Source: Myotis daubentonii (taxonomy: Eukaryota > Chordata > Mammalia > Chiroptera > Vespertilionidae). Taken from it: a stretch of DNA of 64,000 nucleotides. Positions 31,270-42,298 of this stretch are shown here, piece after piece; position 1 is the stretch's first letter, and each line of letters starts with the position of its first letter. The DNA is taken from NCBI RefSeq assembly GCF_963259705.1, contig NC_081847.1, forward strand, positions 68,903,754 through 68,967,753, in the 5' to 3' direction. The translations under genes and the position numbers were made by a program. The notes under the pieces were generated by a model. The model was not told where the DNA came from. It made no database searches and worked only from the letters and a program-made list of their open reading frames with translations.

Positions 31270-31684
31270 TTAGTTAGTTAATCCTCACCTGAGGATATTT
31301 TTCCATTGATTTTTAGGGAGAGTGGAAGTGAGAGAAACACATCAATTGGTTGTGTCCTGCATGAGCCCACCTCAACCAGGACCCCGCCTGCAGCCAAGGT
31401 ACGTGCCCTTTACTGGAATTGAACCCAGGACCCTTTGGTCCACAGGCTGATGCTCTATCCACTGAACCAAACCAGCTAGGGCAGTGGTTGGCAAACTGCG
31501 GCTCGGCAAACCGCGGCTTGCGAGCCACATGCGGCTCTTTGGCTCTTCCACAAAATACCGACTTCTGCGCATGGCCACGAAGTTTCAATCGCACTGTACG
31601 TGCATGTCCGCACGTGGTATTTTGTGGAAGAGCCACACTCAAGGGGCCAAAGAGCCGCGGTTTGCCGACCAGAGAGCTAGGGCA
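31270..31684 (-). mobile_element. Ves SINE, carrying a hAT insertion at its 5' end
   Basis: Antisense Ves (31270-31481) with an extended tail (TTAATCCTCACCTGAGGATA), GGAATTGAACCCAGGACC and CCACTGAACCAAACCAGC. The 14-bp duplication TCCCTGGTACTTCT flanks the composite (31256-31269 and 31685-31698), proving that the hAT arrived after the SINE. Confidence 0.95.
31482..31674. mobile_element. Young hAT MITE, 193 bp, foldback structure
   Basis: The termini CAGTGGTTGGCAAACTGCGG and (reverse complement of the right end) CTCTGGTCGGCAAACCGCGG pair over about 22 bp. Inner blocks GGCTCTTCCACAAAATACC and GGTATTTTGTGGAAGAGCC also pair, so nearly the whole element can fold. The exact 8-bp duplication AGCTAGGG lies at 31474-31481 and 31675-31682. 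There is no transposase. Confidence 0.95.
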
Positions 31685-32350
31685 TCCCTGGTACTTCTGA
31701 CCAACTAGCTATAAATTAGAGGTTCCCATAACCCCCTCCTTGGGTTCGACTAATTTGCTAGAATGGCTCATAGAACTCAAAGAAACATGTTACTTACTCG
31801 ATCGCTGAGGTATTATAAAAGGATATAACCCAGGAGCAGCCGGATGGAAGAGAATGCATAGGGCAAGGTATGTGGGATGAGTGGTGGAGACTCCATGCCC
31901 CCTCCGGGTGGCACACTCTCCACATCTCCAGGTGTTCAGCCCAGAAGCGCTCCAAGCCTTGTCCTCTTGGGCTTTTATTGAAGCTTTAATTCATAGGCAT
32001 GACTGACTAACTCATTAGCCATTCGTGATTGAACCAACATCCAGCCCCTCTCCCTCCCCTGAAGTGGTGGGGCGGGGGGGGGGGGGGGGGCGCGAGGCTA
32101 AAAGTTACAGCCCTATAATCACGTACTAGTAGTTGGCTTCATTGGTAACCAGGCCCCATCCTTAGGTGGTTACCAAGTCACTTCATTAACATAACGAGAG
32201 ACACCTTTTTCACTTTCAACACTTAAACTCCAAGAGTCTCGGGGCTGTGAGCCAGGAATTGTCGATGAAGACCGCATACATACGAGAAATACATTTTGGT
32301 CATCTGAATAACCAAATATATATTTCTTATAAATCACAATATTGTGGGAA

Positions 32351-35300
32351 TGTTATGCCAGGACCCTCTCCATGCTGTTATGTTGAAAGGGATTGACATT
32401 CTGTCTAGGGCTGTTGCTTATTGCTTCTAATATATTACATTTTCCCCCAGGCTACTTAGCTCTTGACATTAAAAAATAGTTCAATCTGCTTTTTTTTTTT
32501 TCTTTCTGGGAAACAACTGTGCAGTCACATCAATGTCCTTTGATAGGTTTGCAACCTGTTCCTCCCTTCTCCTCATCAATAGTACCAGTGGTATTATTCA
32601 GGCCTTAATAATTGTTGGGATTTTAGGGGGTCTTAATAAACAACCTCTTCCCCCTTCCCTCACCCAAAGTCAAAATAAATCGAAAGACAAAGGCTGGTGT
32701 CAGGTGGAGAACAAATGGTCGCCATTAACCCCGATAAAGCTGATTGAAGAACATGGTTTCCAACGTGTGGACAAATGGGCTTGCAAACATTTCTCCCCTG
32801 AGTGTGAGTAAGCTCAGTTATAAGTTAGGGTAACTCCAGGGTCATTGACGGATGAGCCCCAAATCTTGGTGGGTTGGCACAGTAGAAGCTTGCCTCTTGC
32901 TCCCATAAATTCCTGAGCAGAGCATCTTCTCCAACTGAAGGTTCGGCAGTGCATGTTCCTGAATTCCCACTTAGTGGCTCCACCACTGTCTTCAACACAA
33001 GGATGCACATCTGCACCAAGTCAGAGAGCACGGGACTCACAGGGGCTCTGGAGGGAGTGTTCTCAGGAGACGGAGGCCCCACAAGCACAAAGGCTCCGGC
33101 ACGTGTGCAAGCTGGTGCGGCAAGGCACAGTGCGGGTGTCGGCGTGGAGGCCAGCCGGAGAGAGGTGCGCAGCTTCAGGAAAGCTTAGGGACATTCCTCT
33201 TTGGAGGGGAAGACGGACACTAAGCAATAAACATAAAGGGATGAGATGGGCCACGTGGGGACCGGGGTGAGGGCATGACTCCTGAAGGAGGCCCTCACTT
33301 CTCAGCTGAACCAAGAGGTGAAAGGCAGGAATGTGGGCCCAAGAGAGACAGTTCATCTGATTTTTCAAAGAATGGATCTGGGGAGGAGATGGTCTCAGAA
33401 AGTCTTATGCACAAAATGCTCATGGGCTTGGGCTTTATCCTGCAATCGCTGGAGTCTGTGGGAAGCTGTAATACTTCGTTCAGCCAGCTCACTGCCATCC
33501 AGGCTCAGGTAGGCGGGGCCATGTGAGGAACTCTGGCCAATGAGTGGTGAGTGGAAGAGATGTGCCACCCTGGCTGGACCTTTAATTGCCAGTTCAGGAC
33601 TCTGGCTGGGTCACCAGCCGTGTTCAAGTTGGTGGCTGCTCCATGATTCCAGGTCCATGAGTGTCTGCAATTTCCAGAGCCCCCGTCCCCCAATGGAAAT
33701 GAACCACCAAGATTTGGGGGTTTCTACTGCACACCCCTGTGATTCTCCACCTGGAAACTGTCCCTGGCATATATGGACCCCGTTCAGGGCAGGCCAGAGG
33801 GCTGGGGACTATCCCGGGAGCAGCCTTCAGCAACAATGACAGTGCTCACCCCTCCGCTGAGGCGAATCTGTTGTTTTATGTGCCTCAGAATCTTCCAGAA
33901 GCCCCCAGAGAAACCCCACTTGCTCACAGGGGTCACTTGTTCATTAATACCTGTGATGGCTTTCTTCCCCTCGCTGCCTCACTGCCTCATTTGCTCCTCT
34001 TCCATTGGGATCTCCCAGGACCACCTCCCAAATGAACTGTTGCACCAGAATCTTTGTCTGTGGTCGGCTTCTGGAGGAAGCCACCCCCAGACCCCATCTT
34101 CCTAAAGGTCCCACCTCGGACCTCGCTGAGAGGCTGGCTGACAACTAGAGCCAGAGTGAGCTGTGGAGTGGGAAGTAGGTCAGACCTTCCCAGCCAAAAC
34201 CAGACGCTGTGGTTGGTTGAGAGAAGGTTGAGAGAAGCCCAAGCCACTTCCACTTTTCAAATTATGAAAAAGAAAAAATAGCAACACAGGGTTGGTTACC
34301 AGCACTGTGACTGATTTCAACGCTCGGGCCTGTCAGAGGGGAGCTGGAGGTGTCGGTGGGGCCCGGGGCCTGCCCTGTGCCCTGTGCTAAGCATCGAGGG
34401 TTCATATTTCTACTCTCTGTGCAGAGGAGTGGGTCTGAGCAGCAGAGAGGGAGGAGGGACGGATGGGGCTGCCTGGAAATCACTCCTCCTCCCCTCAGCT
34501 CCTAGGCCCCTCTGGTTGAGCATTTTAAGCTAATTTCTGGAGTGTGGTAGGGTTAGGGTGCCTCTCTCTTCCTGCTTCTGGTCTCCTGGCATGCATTCCC
34601 TTGTGTGACAGGAAGGAAGCTGCACAGTGCTGGTTACGTGGGCCAGCAAAGCCTTCTGTCTTGAGTGGCCTCCTTCGTCAGGAGCTACATCCTCCCTACA
34701 TCTCACACACGAGAGGACATCTTCACCCTCCTTGAACTCACACTTAGGAAACCCAGCTCAACTGGCAGCCCCAGGAGCAGCCCCCTCTCTCCGGGTGGCA
34801 ATCGAGCCCAGCGGTTTGGCCCTATGCCTCAGGTTTCAGAGCTGCCTATTTCTCCCCTAGTACTGCCTTCCTGTACAGCCCCTACTGTGTGAGGACAATC
34901 CACACTGTGAGGAAGAGCTGCTGGCACTGAACAGTGCAGGGGCCGGGGACTGTGCAGGAAGGGATCTGGGAAGGAGGGGGGAAGGGATTCCTGCCCGCAT
35001 GTCCTTAGGACTAAGGAGGGAGGGTGTAGGAACTGGATGGAAAGTCACTGAGATCTCAGGAGAAAAGAGCATCTTGAATCAGAAACATTTTGTTTCTGGA
35101 TTTTCATAGCAAGTGTGCATTACGTAGAAGGTAAACATGATTAACCTGCGGTTAAAAGAACATTCACAGGGAGACAAGGCCAAACTGCCTCTTTAACAAA
35201 TACCGGTGGTGTCATCAGGAACAGTGGGGACTTTTTGTTTTCCTAATCCCATATCTGTCCTTTCCTGGGGACAAGGGAGCCCCGGGCCTCTGCTGGTCTT

Positions 35301-35984
35301 TATCTGGGGACTGAGGGGTCTCCTCCGAGTGTGGCTGGGTCCCCGGCCGGGGCTCTCTCCTTCTGCTGCCCAAGTCTATGCAGTGGGCTGTGCCCCACCT
35401 TGGCCCACGGCTGGGGACCTCCCTAAGTTTCTGCTACAACCTCCCCCCAGACCCTGCTAAGCCCGCCCATCTCCACGGCCTTCCTGCAGGGTCACCTGGA
35501 GCCTGGCCACCGTCTACCCATGGCAGGGAGCATGCAGGGATGTCCTGGGAGTGCTATCTGGGCCTGTCCTCTGCCTCTCCATGTCTCTGTACTCTCATCA
35601 GCTGAGTCCCACTCCACTCAGAGTCCGAATCAGGCATGGGCTAAGGCCCTCCTGCCTTGTGTCCTCTCCATCACACACTGTCTCCCTTGCGGGCCTTCAG
35701 CCCTCTGATTGGCTAGTCCCATCACAATGCACTAAGCCAGAAAACTGGGCCTTCAGGCTTCCTCTTTCCCGCTTCCTAATTGTCTTCGAGTTCTTTGGTC
35801 ACTTATATTCTCGAGGCATTTTCAAACACCATGGGAATACTTGCACATTTGTTAAAAATCAAAAATGTTAAATAGCTGAATAGGATGTAATGTTGGCATT
35901 CTGTAAATATTGACATCTTAAAGTAGTTTTATCACAGTGAAATCATCCCAAAAGAATATCAACACCATAATAAATTTTTTTGTA
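32351..35984. other. Longest repeat-poor region, no gene recognised
   Basis: GC-rich, mostly unique-looking DNA. A CpG-denser patch lies at about 33050-33190. CCCCAAATCTTGGTGGG (32857-32873) and its near complement (33702-33719) form a distant inverted pair. About 33260-33450 (GGGCTTTATCCTGCAATCGC) and 33540-33740 contain passages in the style of very old repeats. Open frames up to about 110 codons occur on both strands and in overlapping frames, the pattern of GC-rich chance frames. No splice-flanked conserved exon was recognised. Confidence 0.45.
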
Positions 35985-36142
35985 AATCATCACCCAAGAA
36001 TATTTTTCCCATTGATTTTTAGAGAGAGTGGGAGGTAGGAGGAGAGACAAAGAGAGAGAAACATCAATGTGAGAGAGACACATCGATTGGTCACCTCCTG
36101 TACCCACCGGGGATCGATCCTGAAACCAAGGTACCTGCCCTT
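35985..36142 (-). mobile_element. Ves SINE, 5'-truncated
   Basis: Antisense tail and core: AATCATCACCCAAGAATATTTTTCCCATTG, ATCAATGTGAGAGAGACACATCGATTGG and GGGGATCGATCC. The tRNA-like head is missing. Confidence 0.8.
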
Positions 36143-36232
36143 TTCTTTTTCACTTGGTCCACCTGCTCCTATAGCTCATTTTGGCAAAGTTTTTTCATCT
36201 TAGGAGCTTGGATACTGAGTATAATAAATTTT

Positions 36233-36430
36233 TTTAAATATATTTTATTGATTTTTTACAGAGAGGAAGGGAGAGGGATAGAGAGTTAGAAATATCGATC
36301 AGCTACCTCCTGCACACTCCCCACTGGGGATGTGCCGGCAACCAAGGTACATGCCCTTGACCGGAATCGAACCTGGGACCCTTGAGTCTACAGGCCGATG
36401 CTCTATCCACTGAGCCAAACCAGTTAAGAC
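36233..36430 (-). mobile_element. Young Ves SINE with internal deletion
   Basis: Antisense: TTATTGATTTTTTACAGAGAGG, GGAATCGAACCTGGGACCC and GCTCTATCCACTGAGCC. A block between the two CATCGATG motifs is lost. The perfect 16-bp duplication GAGTATAATAAATTTT lies at 36217-36232 and 36431-36446. Confidence 0.96.
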
Positions 36431-36446
36431 GAGTATAATAAATTTT

Positions 36447-36820
36447 ATCAAACTCTAGAGGACATGTCCTACAATCATCCTGAAAGCACGGGTCCTGTGT
36501 GTGTGACAACAGGAGCCCAGCTATCTTAAGGACTCTATACTTTAGAATGTCCTATCTCATGTCTTATCAGAAATTTTCAAATGTACCCACATCCTGCATT
36601 AATATAATTGTGTTTTGTTGTGGAAACTTTTGACATTATTTTTGTAATTTAAATTATTAGATTATTATTCATTGACTTTGCTATGAGCCATGGCTTCTTG
36701 GCAATTACCACACATCACTTTGCTTGCAAAGTGAGATAATCTAACTGATATATTACTTTCCGTTTGTAGGGGCATTTTTATGAAGGCTGAATCTCACAAT
36801 TAGTAACACTACTATAAAAT
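36447..36820. other. AT-rich stretch, nothing recognised
   Basis: No exon or repeat is recognised. Confidence 0.4.
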
Positions 36821-37056
36821 TATGTTTTGTTGCTGTTTGTTCATTTGTTTGTTTTATTGATTTGGGAAAGAGAGGAAAACATCAATTTGTTGTTCCACTT
36901 ATTTATACAAGAATTGGTTGATTCTTGTATGTGCCCTGATCAGGGATCAAACCCACAACATTGGCATATCAGGATGATACCCCAACCAACTGAGCTATCC
37001 AGCCAGGGCCTACAATTATATTTTCTAGTCATATTAATATCTGTCTTCTGTGTTTT
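36821..37056. repeat. Long direct repeat flanking an L1, left copy
   Basis: This roughly 236-bp block, including an old antisense SINE, recurs at 40351-40549 plus 40696-40743. The copies differ by only a few substitutions and one short indel (CATCAATT/CGTCAATT, CCCTGATC/CCCTAATC, GGCATATC/GGCAATC). It directly abuts the poly(T) end of the 3.3-kb L1. Confidence 0.93.
36850..37010 (-). mobile_element. Older tRNA-derived bat SINE (left repeat copy)
   Basis: Antisense: GATCAGGGATCAAACCCAC, CCCCAACCAACTGAGCTATCC and AGCCAGGGCC. The body has 'CAATTTGTTGTTCCACTTATTTATAC'. It existed before the duplication. Confidence 0.85.
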
Positions 37057-40000
37057 TTTTTGTTTTTTTTTATTTTATTATTAGTTAAGGTATTACAAAT
37101 GTGTCCTCATCCCCCCCATTAATCCCCAACCTCCCCCCCACACACAAACTCATGCTCCCATCCCCCTGTTGTCCATGTCCATTGGTTTGGCTTATATACA
37201 TGTATACAAGTCCTTTGGTTGATCTCTTCCCCTTACCCCCGCCCTCCCCTACTTTCCTTCTGGGGATTGATAGCCTGATCGCTGTTTCTCAGTCTTTGGG
37301 TCTGTCCCTTTTCATCAGTCTATGTTGTTCTCTATAATCCACAAATGAGTGAGATCATGTGGTATTTATCTTTCTCTGACTGGCTTATTTCACTTAGCAT
37401 AATGCTCTCCAGTTCCATCCATGCTGTTGCAAAAGGCAAGAGTTCCTTTTTTTTTTTTTTTACCACAGCATAGTATTCCATTGTGTATATGTACCACAGT
37501 TTTCTAATCCACTCATCTGCTGATGGGCACTTAGGCTGTTTCCAAATCTTAACTATGGTGAGTTGTGCTGCTATGAACATAGGGGTGCATATATCCTTTC
37601 TGATTGGCGTTTCTGGTTTCTTGGGATATATTCCTAGTAGTGGGATCACTGGGTCAAATGGGAGTTCCATTTTTAGTCTTCTGAGGTAGCTCCATACTGT
37701 TCTCCACAGTGGCTGCACCAGTCTGCATTCCCACCAGCAGTGCAGAAGGGTTCCTTTTTCTCCACATCCTCTCCAACACTTGTTGTTTGTTGATTTGTTG
37801 ATGATAGCCATTCTGACAGGTGTGAGATGATAACGCATTGTCGTTTTGATTTGCATCTCTCGTATAATTAGTGAGTTTGAGCAGGTTTTCATATGTCTTT
37901 CGGCCTTCTGTATGTCCTCTTTCGAAAAGTGTCTATCTAGGTCCGTTGCCCATTTTTTTATTGGATTGTTTATCTTCCTTTTGTTAAGTTTCATGAGATC
38001 CCTGTAAATGTTGGAAATTAAACCCTTATCGGTGGTATCATTGGCAAATATGTTCTCCCAAGTAGTGGGTCTTCTTGTTGTTTTGTTGATGGTTTCCTTT
38101 GCTGTGCAAAAGCTTTTTATTTTGATCTAGTCCCATTTGTTTATTTTCTCTTTAGTTTCCATTGCCCTAGGAGCATTATCAGAGAAGAAATTTCTTCGGC
38201 ATATGTTTGCGATTTCGCTGCCTGTGGATTCCTCTAGTATTTTTATGGTTTCCCGTCTTACGTTTAAGTCTTTTATCCATTTTGAGTTTATTTTTGTGTA
38301 TGGTGTGAGTTGGTGATCTAGTTTCATCCTTTTGCATGTATCTGTCCAATTTTCCCAACACCATTTATTGAAAAGACTGTCTTGACTCCATTGTATGCTC
38401 TTGCCTCCTTTGTCGAATATTAATTGGGCATAGTGGTTTGGGTCGATTTCTGGGGTCTCTATTCTATTCCATTGATCTATATGTCTGTTCTTGTGCCAGT
38501 ACCAAGCTGTTTTAAGAACAGTGGCTTTGTAACACAGTTTGATATCTGGTATTGAGATCCCACCTACTTTGTTCTTTCTCAGGATTGCTGCAGATATTCG
38601 GGGTCTTTTTTTATTCCAGATGAATTTTTGGAACGTTCGTTCTAGATTTGTGAAATATGCCGTTGGTAATTTAATGGGGATTGCATTGAATCTATAAATT
38701 GCTTTGGATAGTATGGACATTTTGATGTTGATTCTACCAATCCATGAACATGGTATATTCTTCCATCTGTTTATGTCTTCCTCTATCTCTTTTTTCAGTG
38801 TCCTGTAGTTTTCAGCATATAAGTCTTTTACCTCCTTAATTAACTTTATTCCTAGGTATTTTAATTTTTTTGGTGCAATGGTAAATGGGATTGCTTCTGT
38901 AGTTTCACTTTCTGTAAGTTCACTATTGGTGTAAAGAAATGCCATGGATTTCTTAGCATCAATTTTGTATCCTGCTACATTGCCAAATTCATTTATTAAG
39001 TCTAATAATTTTTTGATGGAGTGTTTAGGGTTCTGTATGTACAGTATCATGTCATCTGCAAATAAGGACAGTTTTACTTCTTCTTTTCCAATCTGGATGC
39101 CTTTTATTTCTTCTTCGTGTCTGATCGCAACGGCTAGTACTTCCAGTACTATGTTGAACAGGAGTGGTGAGAGGGGGCATCCCTGTCTTGTTCCTGTTTT
39201 TAGGGGGAATGGTTTTAGTTTTTGCCCATTGATTATGATGTTGGCTGTGGGTTTGTCATATATGTATGGCTTTTATTATGTCGAGGTATGATCCCTCAAT
39301 TCCTATCTTGCTGAGAGTTTTTATCAAGAAAGGGTGTTGGATTTTGTCAAATGCTTTTTCCGCATCAATTGATATGACTATGTGGTTTTTTTCTCTCAAT
39401 TTGTTTATGTGATGTATCACGTTTATTGATTTGCGGATATTGTACCATCCTTGCATCCCTGGGATAAATCCTACTTGGTCATGGTGTATGATCTTTTTGA
39501 TGTACTGCTGGATCCGATTTGCTAGGATTTTGTTGAGGATTTTGGCATCTATGTTCATGAGGGATATTGGCCTATAATTCTCTTTCATTGTATTGTCTTT
39601 ATCTGGTTTTGGGATTAGGGTGATGTTGGCTTCATAGAATGAGCTGGGAAGTGTTCCTTCCTCTTGGATCTTTTGACATAGTCTGAGGAGGATAGGTTTT
39701 AGGTCTTCCTTGAATGTTTGGTAAAACTCCCCTGTGAAGCCATCTGGCCCCGGGCTTTTGTTTGCTGGAAGCTTTTTGATTACTGCTTCGATTTCTTCCA
39801 TAGTTATTGGCCTATTGAGATTTTTAGATTCTTCCTGGTTACGTTTTGGAAGGTTGTATTTATCTAGGAATATGTCCATTTCCTCCAGGTTGTCTAGTGT
39901 GTTGGAGTAGAGTTGTTCATAGTATTTTCTAACAATCCTTTGTATTTCTATGAGGTCTGTTGTTATTTCTCCTCTTTCATTTCTGATTTTGTTTATTTGG

Positions 40001-40350
40001 GTCCTCTCTCTTTGTTTCTTGGTGAGCCTGGCTAGAGGTGTATCAATCTTGTTTATCCTTTCAAAGAACCAGCTCTTGGTTTTGTTGATCTTTTGTATTG
40101 TTTTTTTGGTCTCTATGTCGTTTATCTCCGCTCTGATCTTTGTTATTTCCTTCCTTCTGCTTACAGTGGGCCTTTTTTGTTGCTCTCTTTCTAACTCTTC
40201 GAGTTGTAGAGTTAGGTCATTTATTCTCATTGTTTCTTGTTTCTTGCAGTAGGCTTGTAGAGCTATGAACTTCCCTCTCAAGACTGCTTTTGCTGTGTCC
40301 CATAGGTTTTGGATTGTTGTGTTTTCATTGTCATTTGTTGCCATGATGTT
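37057..40350 (-). mobile_element. L1 LINE, 5'-truncated, about 3.3 kb
   Basis: On the minus strand the element runs from the ORF2 linker just upstream of the reverse transcriptase, through RT and the C-terminal domain, to a C-rich/T-rich 3'UTR (plus-strand TTAGTTAAGGTATTACAAATG) and a poly(A), seen as poly(T) at 37057-37074. ORF1, the 5'UTR and the endonuclease are missing. Its flanks are the long direct repeat. Confidence 0.95.
37332..40350 (-). pseudogene. L1 ORF2p fragment (reverse transcriptase), disrupted
   Basis: ORF2p is the L1 endonuclease/reverse transcriptase that carries out target-primed reverse transcription. This copy starts in the linker ([20 protein letters not shown]). It keeps RT motifs including [50 protein letters not shown] with the first catalytic Asp, and FADD at about 39050-39064 with the second Asp pair. 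A zinc-knuckle-like [18 protein letters not shown] lies at about 37730-37785. Damage: a frameshift at about 39259-39268 that looks like a 4-base TATG duplication, and an in-frame TAG at about 38127-38129 (after NKWD). The endonuclease is absent. It is non-functional but not ancient. Confidence 0.95.
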
Positions 40351-40382
40351 TATGTTTTGTTGCTGTTTGTTCATTTGTTTGT

Positions 40383-40539
40383 TTTATTGATTTGGGAAAG
40401 AGAGGAAAACGTCAATTTGTTGTTCCACTTATTTATACAAGAATTGGTTGATTCTTGTATGTGCCCTAATCAGGGATCAAACCCACAACATTGGCAATCA
40501 GGATGATACCCCAACCAACTGAGCTATCCAGCCAGGGCC
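40383..40539 (-). mobile_element. Older tRNA-derived bat SINE (right repeat copy)
   Basis: It is the same SINE as at 36850-37010, duplicated with the flank: AATCAGGGATCAAACCCAC and CCAACTGAGCTATCCAGCC. Confidence 0.85.
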
Positions 40540-40542
40540 TAC

Positions 40543-40549
<7 letters not shown>

Positions 40550-40596
<47 letters not shown>

Positions 40597-40695
40597 TATT
40601 GCTTAAAGTATTACAAAGGGTATTACATATGTATCCATTTTATCCCCCCGCCCTAGACAGTCCCCTAGCCTCCCCTATCACCCAGTGTCTTATGT
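40550..40695 (-). mobile_element. Short L1 3' end insertion with (TA)n
   Basis: A TA run (about 40546-40588) and poly(T) precede ATTGCTTAAAGTATTACAAAGGGTATTAC and GCCCTAGACAGTCCCCTAGCC, the same 3'UTR type as the L1 at 47386. TACAATTATA at 40540-40549 and 40696-40705 is the target duplication. Confidence 0.88.
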
Positions 40696-40759
40696 TACAA
40701 TTATATTTTCTAGTCATATTAATATCTGTCTTCTGTGTTTTTTGTGTTTTTTTCTTTTT

Positions 40760-40975
40760 AAAAAAATATATTTTATTGATTTTTTACAGAGAGGAAGGGA
40801 GAGGGATAGAGAGTTAGAAACATTGATGAGAGAGAAACATCGACCAGCTGCCTCCTGCAAACTTCCCACTGGGGATGTGCCTGCAACCAAGGTACATGCC
40901 CTTGACCGGAATCGAACCGGGGACCCTTGAGTCCGCAGGCCGATGCTCTATCCACTGAGCAAAACCAGTTAGAGC
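40760..40975 (-). mobile_element. Ves SINE
   Basis: Antisense young subtype: ATATATTTTATTGATTTTTTACAGAGAGG, GGAATCGAACCGGGGACCC and GCTCTATCCACTGAGC. The flanks TTTTCTTTTT are low complexity. Confidence 0.92.
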
Positions 40976-40990
40976 TTTTCTTTTTGCTTT

Positions 40991-41195
40991 TAATTAAATA
41001 TATTTTTATTAATTTCAGAGAGGGAGAAAGAGATAGAAACATCAATGATGAAAGAGAATCATCGATTGGCTGCCTCCCACATGCCCGGAACTGGGGATTG
41101 AGCCCATAACCCAGACATGTGCCCCGACTGGGAATCAAATCTTGACCTCCTGGTCCTTAGGTTGATGTTCAACCACTGAGCCACACCAGCTAGGC
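40991..41195 (-). mobile_element. Ves SINE (older subtype)
   Basis: Antisense: TATATTTTTATTAATTTCAGAGAGGG, CATCAATGATGAAAGAGAATC, GGGAATCAAATCTTGACC and CCACTGAGCCACACCAGCTAGG. It lies 15 bp from the previous SINE in the same orientation. Confidence 0.92.
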
Positions 41196-41707
41196 TGTTT
41201 TTCGTTTTGTATTTTGCAATCCATACATTTGCCCTTCCTTTTTCAGATCTCAAACAGGGTCTGAAAAGACTGCAGATCCTGAGCGCTGTGCAGATGTATT
41301 AGAAATGTTTAGGGCAGCCTAAACAAAGGAGAACTATTTCTCTCCCGTACAAGAAATGAAGGGATGGCATTCCAAGGCTACTGTAGTGACTCACGGCAGC
41401 CCTCAATGTTCTTGCTTTCTTGCTGCCTCATCTTCGGCATGTTGGTTTACATCTCTTAGCTGCAAGGTGGCCATGCACCTAGAGACATCACCTCCATGTT
41501 CCAGATGTCAAAATGGGAAAGGAGAAAAGGCCTTGCATGTGTCCCTTTTGTGTTAGGGAAGACGAACGAAAGCTTTTCCAGGACCCCTTGGACAGCTTCC
41601 TCCTATATAACCACCCCTAGCTTCCATGGGGGAGAGGGTCTGAAAACCTCTGTTTAGCCTTCTGGCTTCTAGGTAAAGGAGAAGAGTTTTCAGAATGGAT
41701 GTTGAGA
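41196..41707. repeat. Non-genic stretch with ancient repeat copy
   Basis: At about 41360-41600 (GGCATGTTGGTTTACATCTCTTAGCTGCAAGGTGGCC ... GGAAAGGAGAAAAGG) the text fits the recurring ancient family. The rest is not recognised. Confidence 0.4.
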
Positions 41708-41912
41708 CCTAGCTGGTTTGGCTCAGTGGATAGGGCGTCAGTCTGTACACTGAAGCGTCCCAGGTTCCATTCTAGTCAAGGGCACATACCCGGGTTGCTG
41801 GCTCGATCCCCAGTAGGGGGTGTGCAGGAGGCAGCCGATCAATGATTCTCTCTCATCATTGATGTTTCTTTATCTCTCTCTCTTAAAAAAATCAATGCAT
41901 TTTTTAAAAATT
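41708..41912 (+). mobile_element. Ves SINE
   Basis: CCTAGCTGGTTTGGCTCAGTGG head, GGTTCCATTCTAGTC box B, CATCATTGATGTTTC core and AAAAAAATCAATGCA tail. Confidence 0.92.
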
Positions 41913-41974
41913 GTTTCTGCAATTGAATTGCCCACTAACTTTCTATTTTTGACTAAATATGATGACTTTCTAAC

Positions 41975-42140
41975 ATGGGGTCCTCCGACTTACCTGCTCG
42001 TCAGCGCCTCCTGGAGGTCTTGTTAGAACAGCTGCTGGGCCCACCCAGCAGACCTAGGGTGGGGCCCGAGAACTTGCCTTTCTAACAGATTCCCAGATGC
42101 TGCTGCTGATCTTAGAACCACATTTTGAAAACCACTATCC
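41975..42140 (+). mobile_element. MER5-type hAT MITE
   Basis: GGTCTTGTTAGAACAGCTGCTGGGCCC, GTGGGGCCCGAGAACTTGCC, TCTAACAGATTCCCAG and the terminal ACATTTTGAAAACCACT match the MER5 group. Confidence 0.65.
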
Positions 42141-42298
42141 TTGCCAATCCCTTATTTTAGGCAGCTGTGTCATTTTCAGCCTTTTGTCTCTCCTGCCAGA
42201 GCTGTGAAGAATAACCTTGTTGTCCTGGTGAAAAGTGGGGGGAGGGTGTTGCAGGCAAAGGGAACAATCCAGATAAAGGGCCAACCATGGACAGCTTG

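Larger units (their letters stand above)
30950..32350. repeat. Ancient LTR-like repeat, split by SINE and hAT
   Basis: GACCCAATTCCACTGGGATGG, CATCTTCTGGGAGACAGTATCAGATTCC, then after the insertion GACCAACTAGCTATAAATTAGAGGTTCCCATAACCCC, TATTATAAAAGGATATAACCCAGGAGCAGCC and GGTGTTCAGCCCAGAAGCGCTCC read as one old LTR-type element. Its name is not certain. A (CA)n lies at 31138-31167 and a G run at about 32069-32089. Confidence 0.55.
40351..40743. repeat. Long direct repeat flanking an L1, right copy
   Basis: This is the second copy of the 36821-37056 block, interrupted at 40550-40695 by a short L1 3' fragment. It starts directly at the L1 5' junction. It ends near CTTCTGTGTTTTTTG, matching CTTCTGTGTTTTTTT on the left. 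Confidence 0.92.

Noticed and set aside
32857..33719. Inverted pair CCCCAAATCTTGGTGG as a MITE
   Set aside because: The match is only about 16 bp, 830 bp apart, without target duplication or matching neighbours; it may be two scraps of one old repeat.
32949..34281. Several overlapping frames of 60-110 codons
   Set aside because: They overlap in several frames on both strands and show no motif or splice context. GC-rich sequence lacks stops by chance.
40371..40374. The upstream ATG at 40374 as the start of the L1 ORF2 fragment
   Set aside because: It lies in the flanking direct repeat and SINE, not in L1. The L1 sequence begins at about 40350, so this is not a native start.
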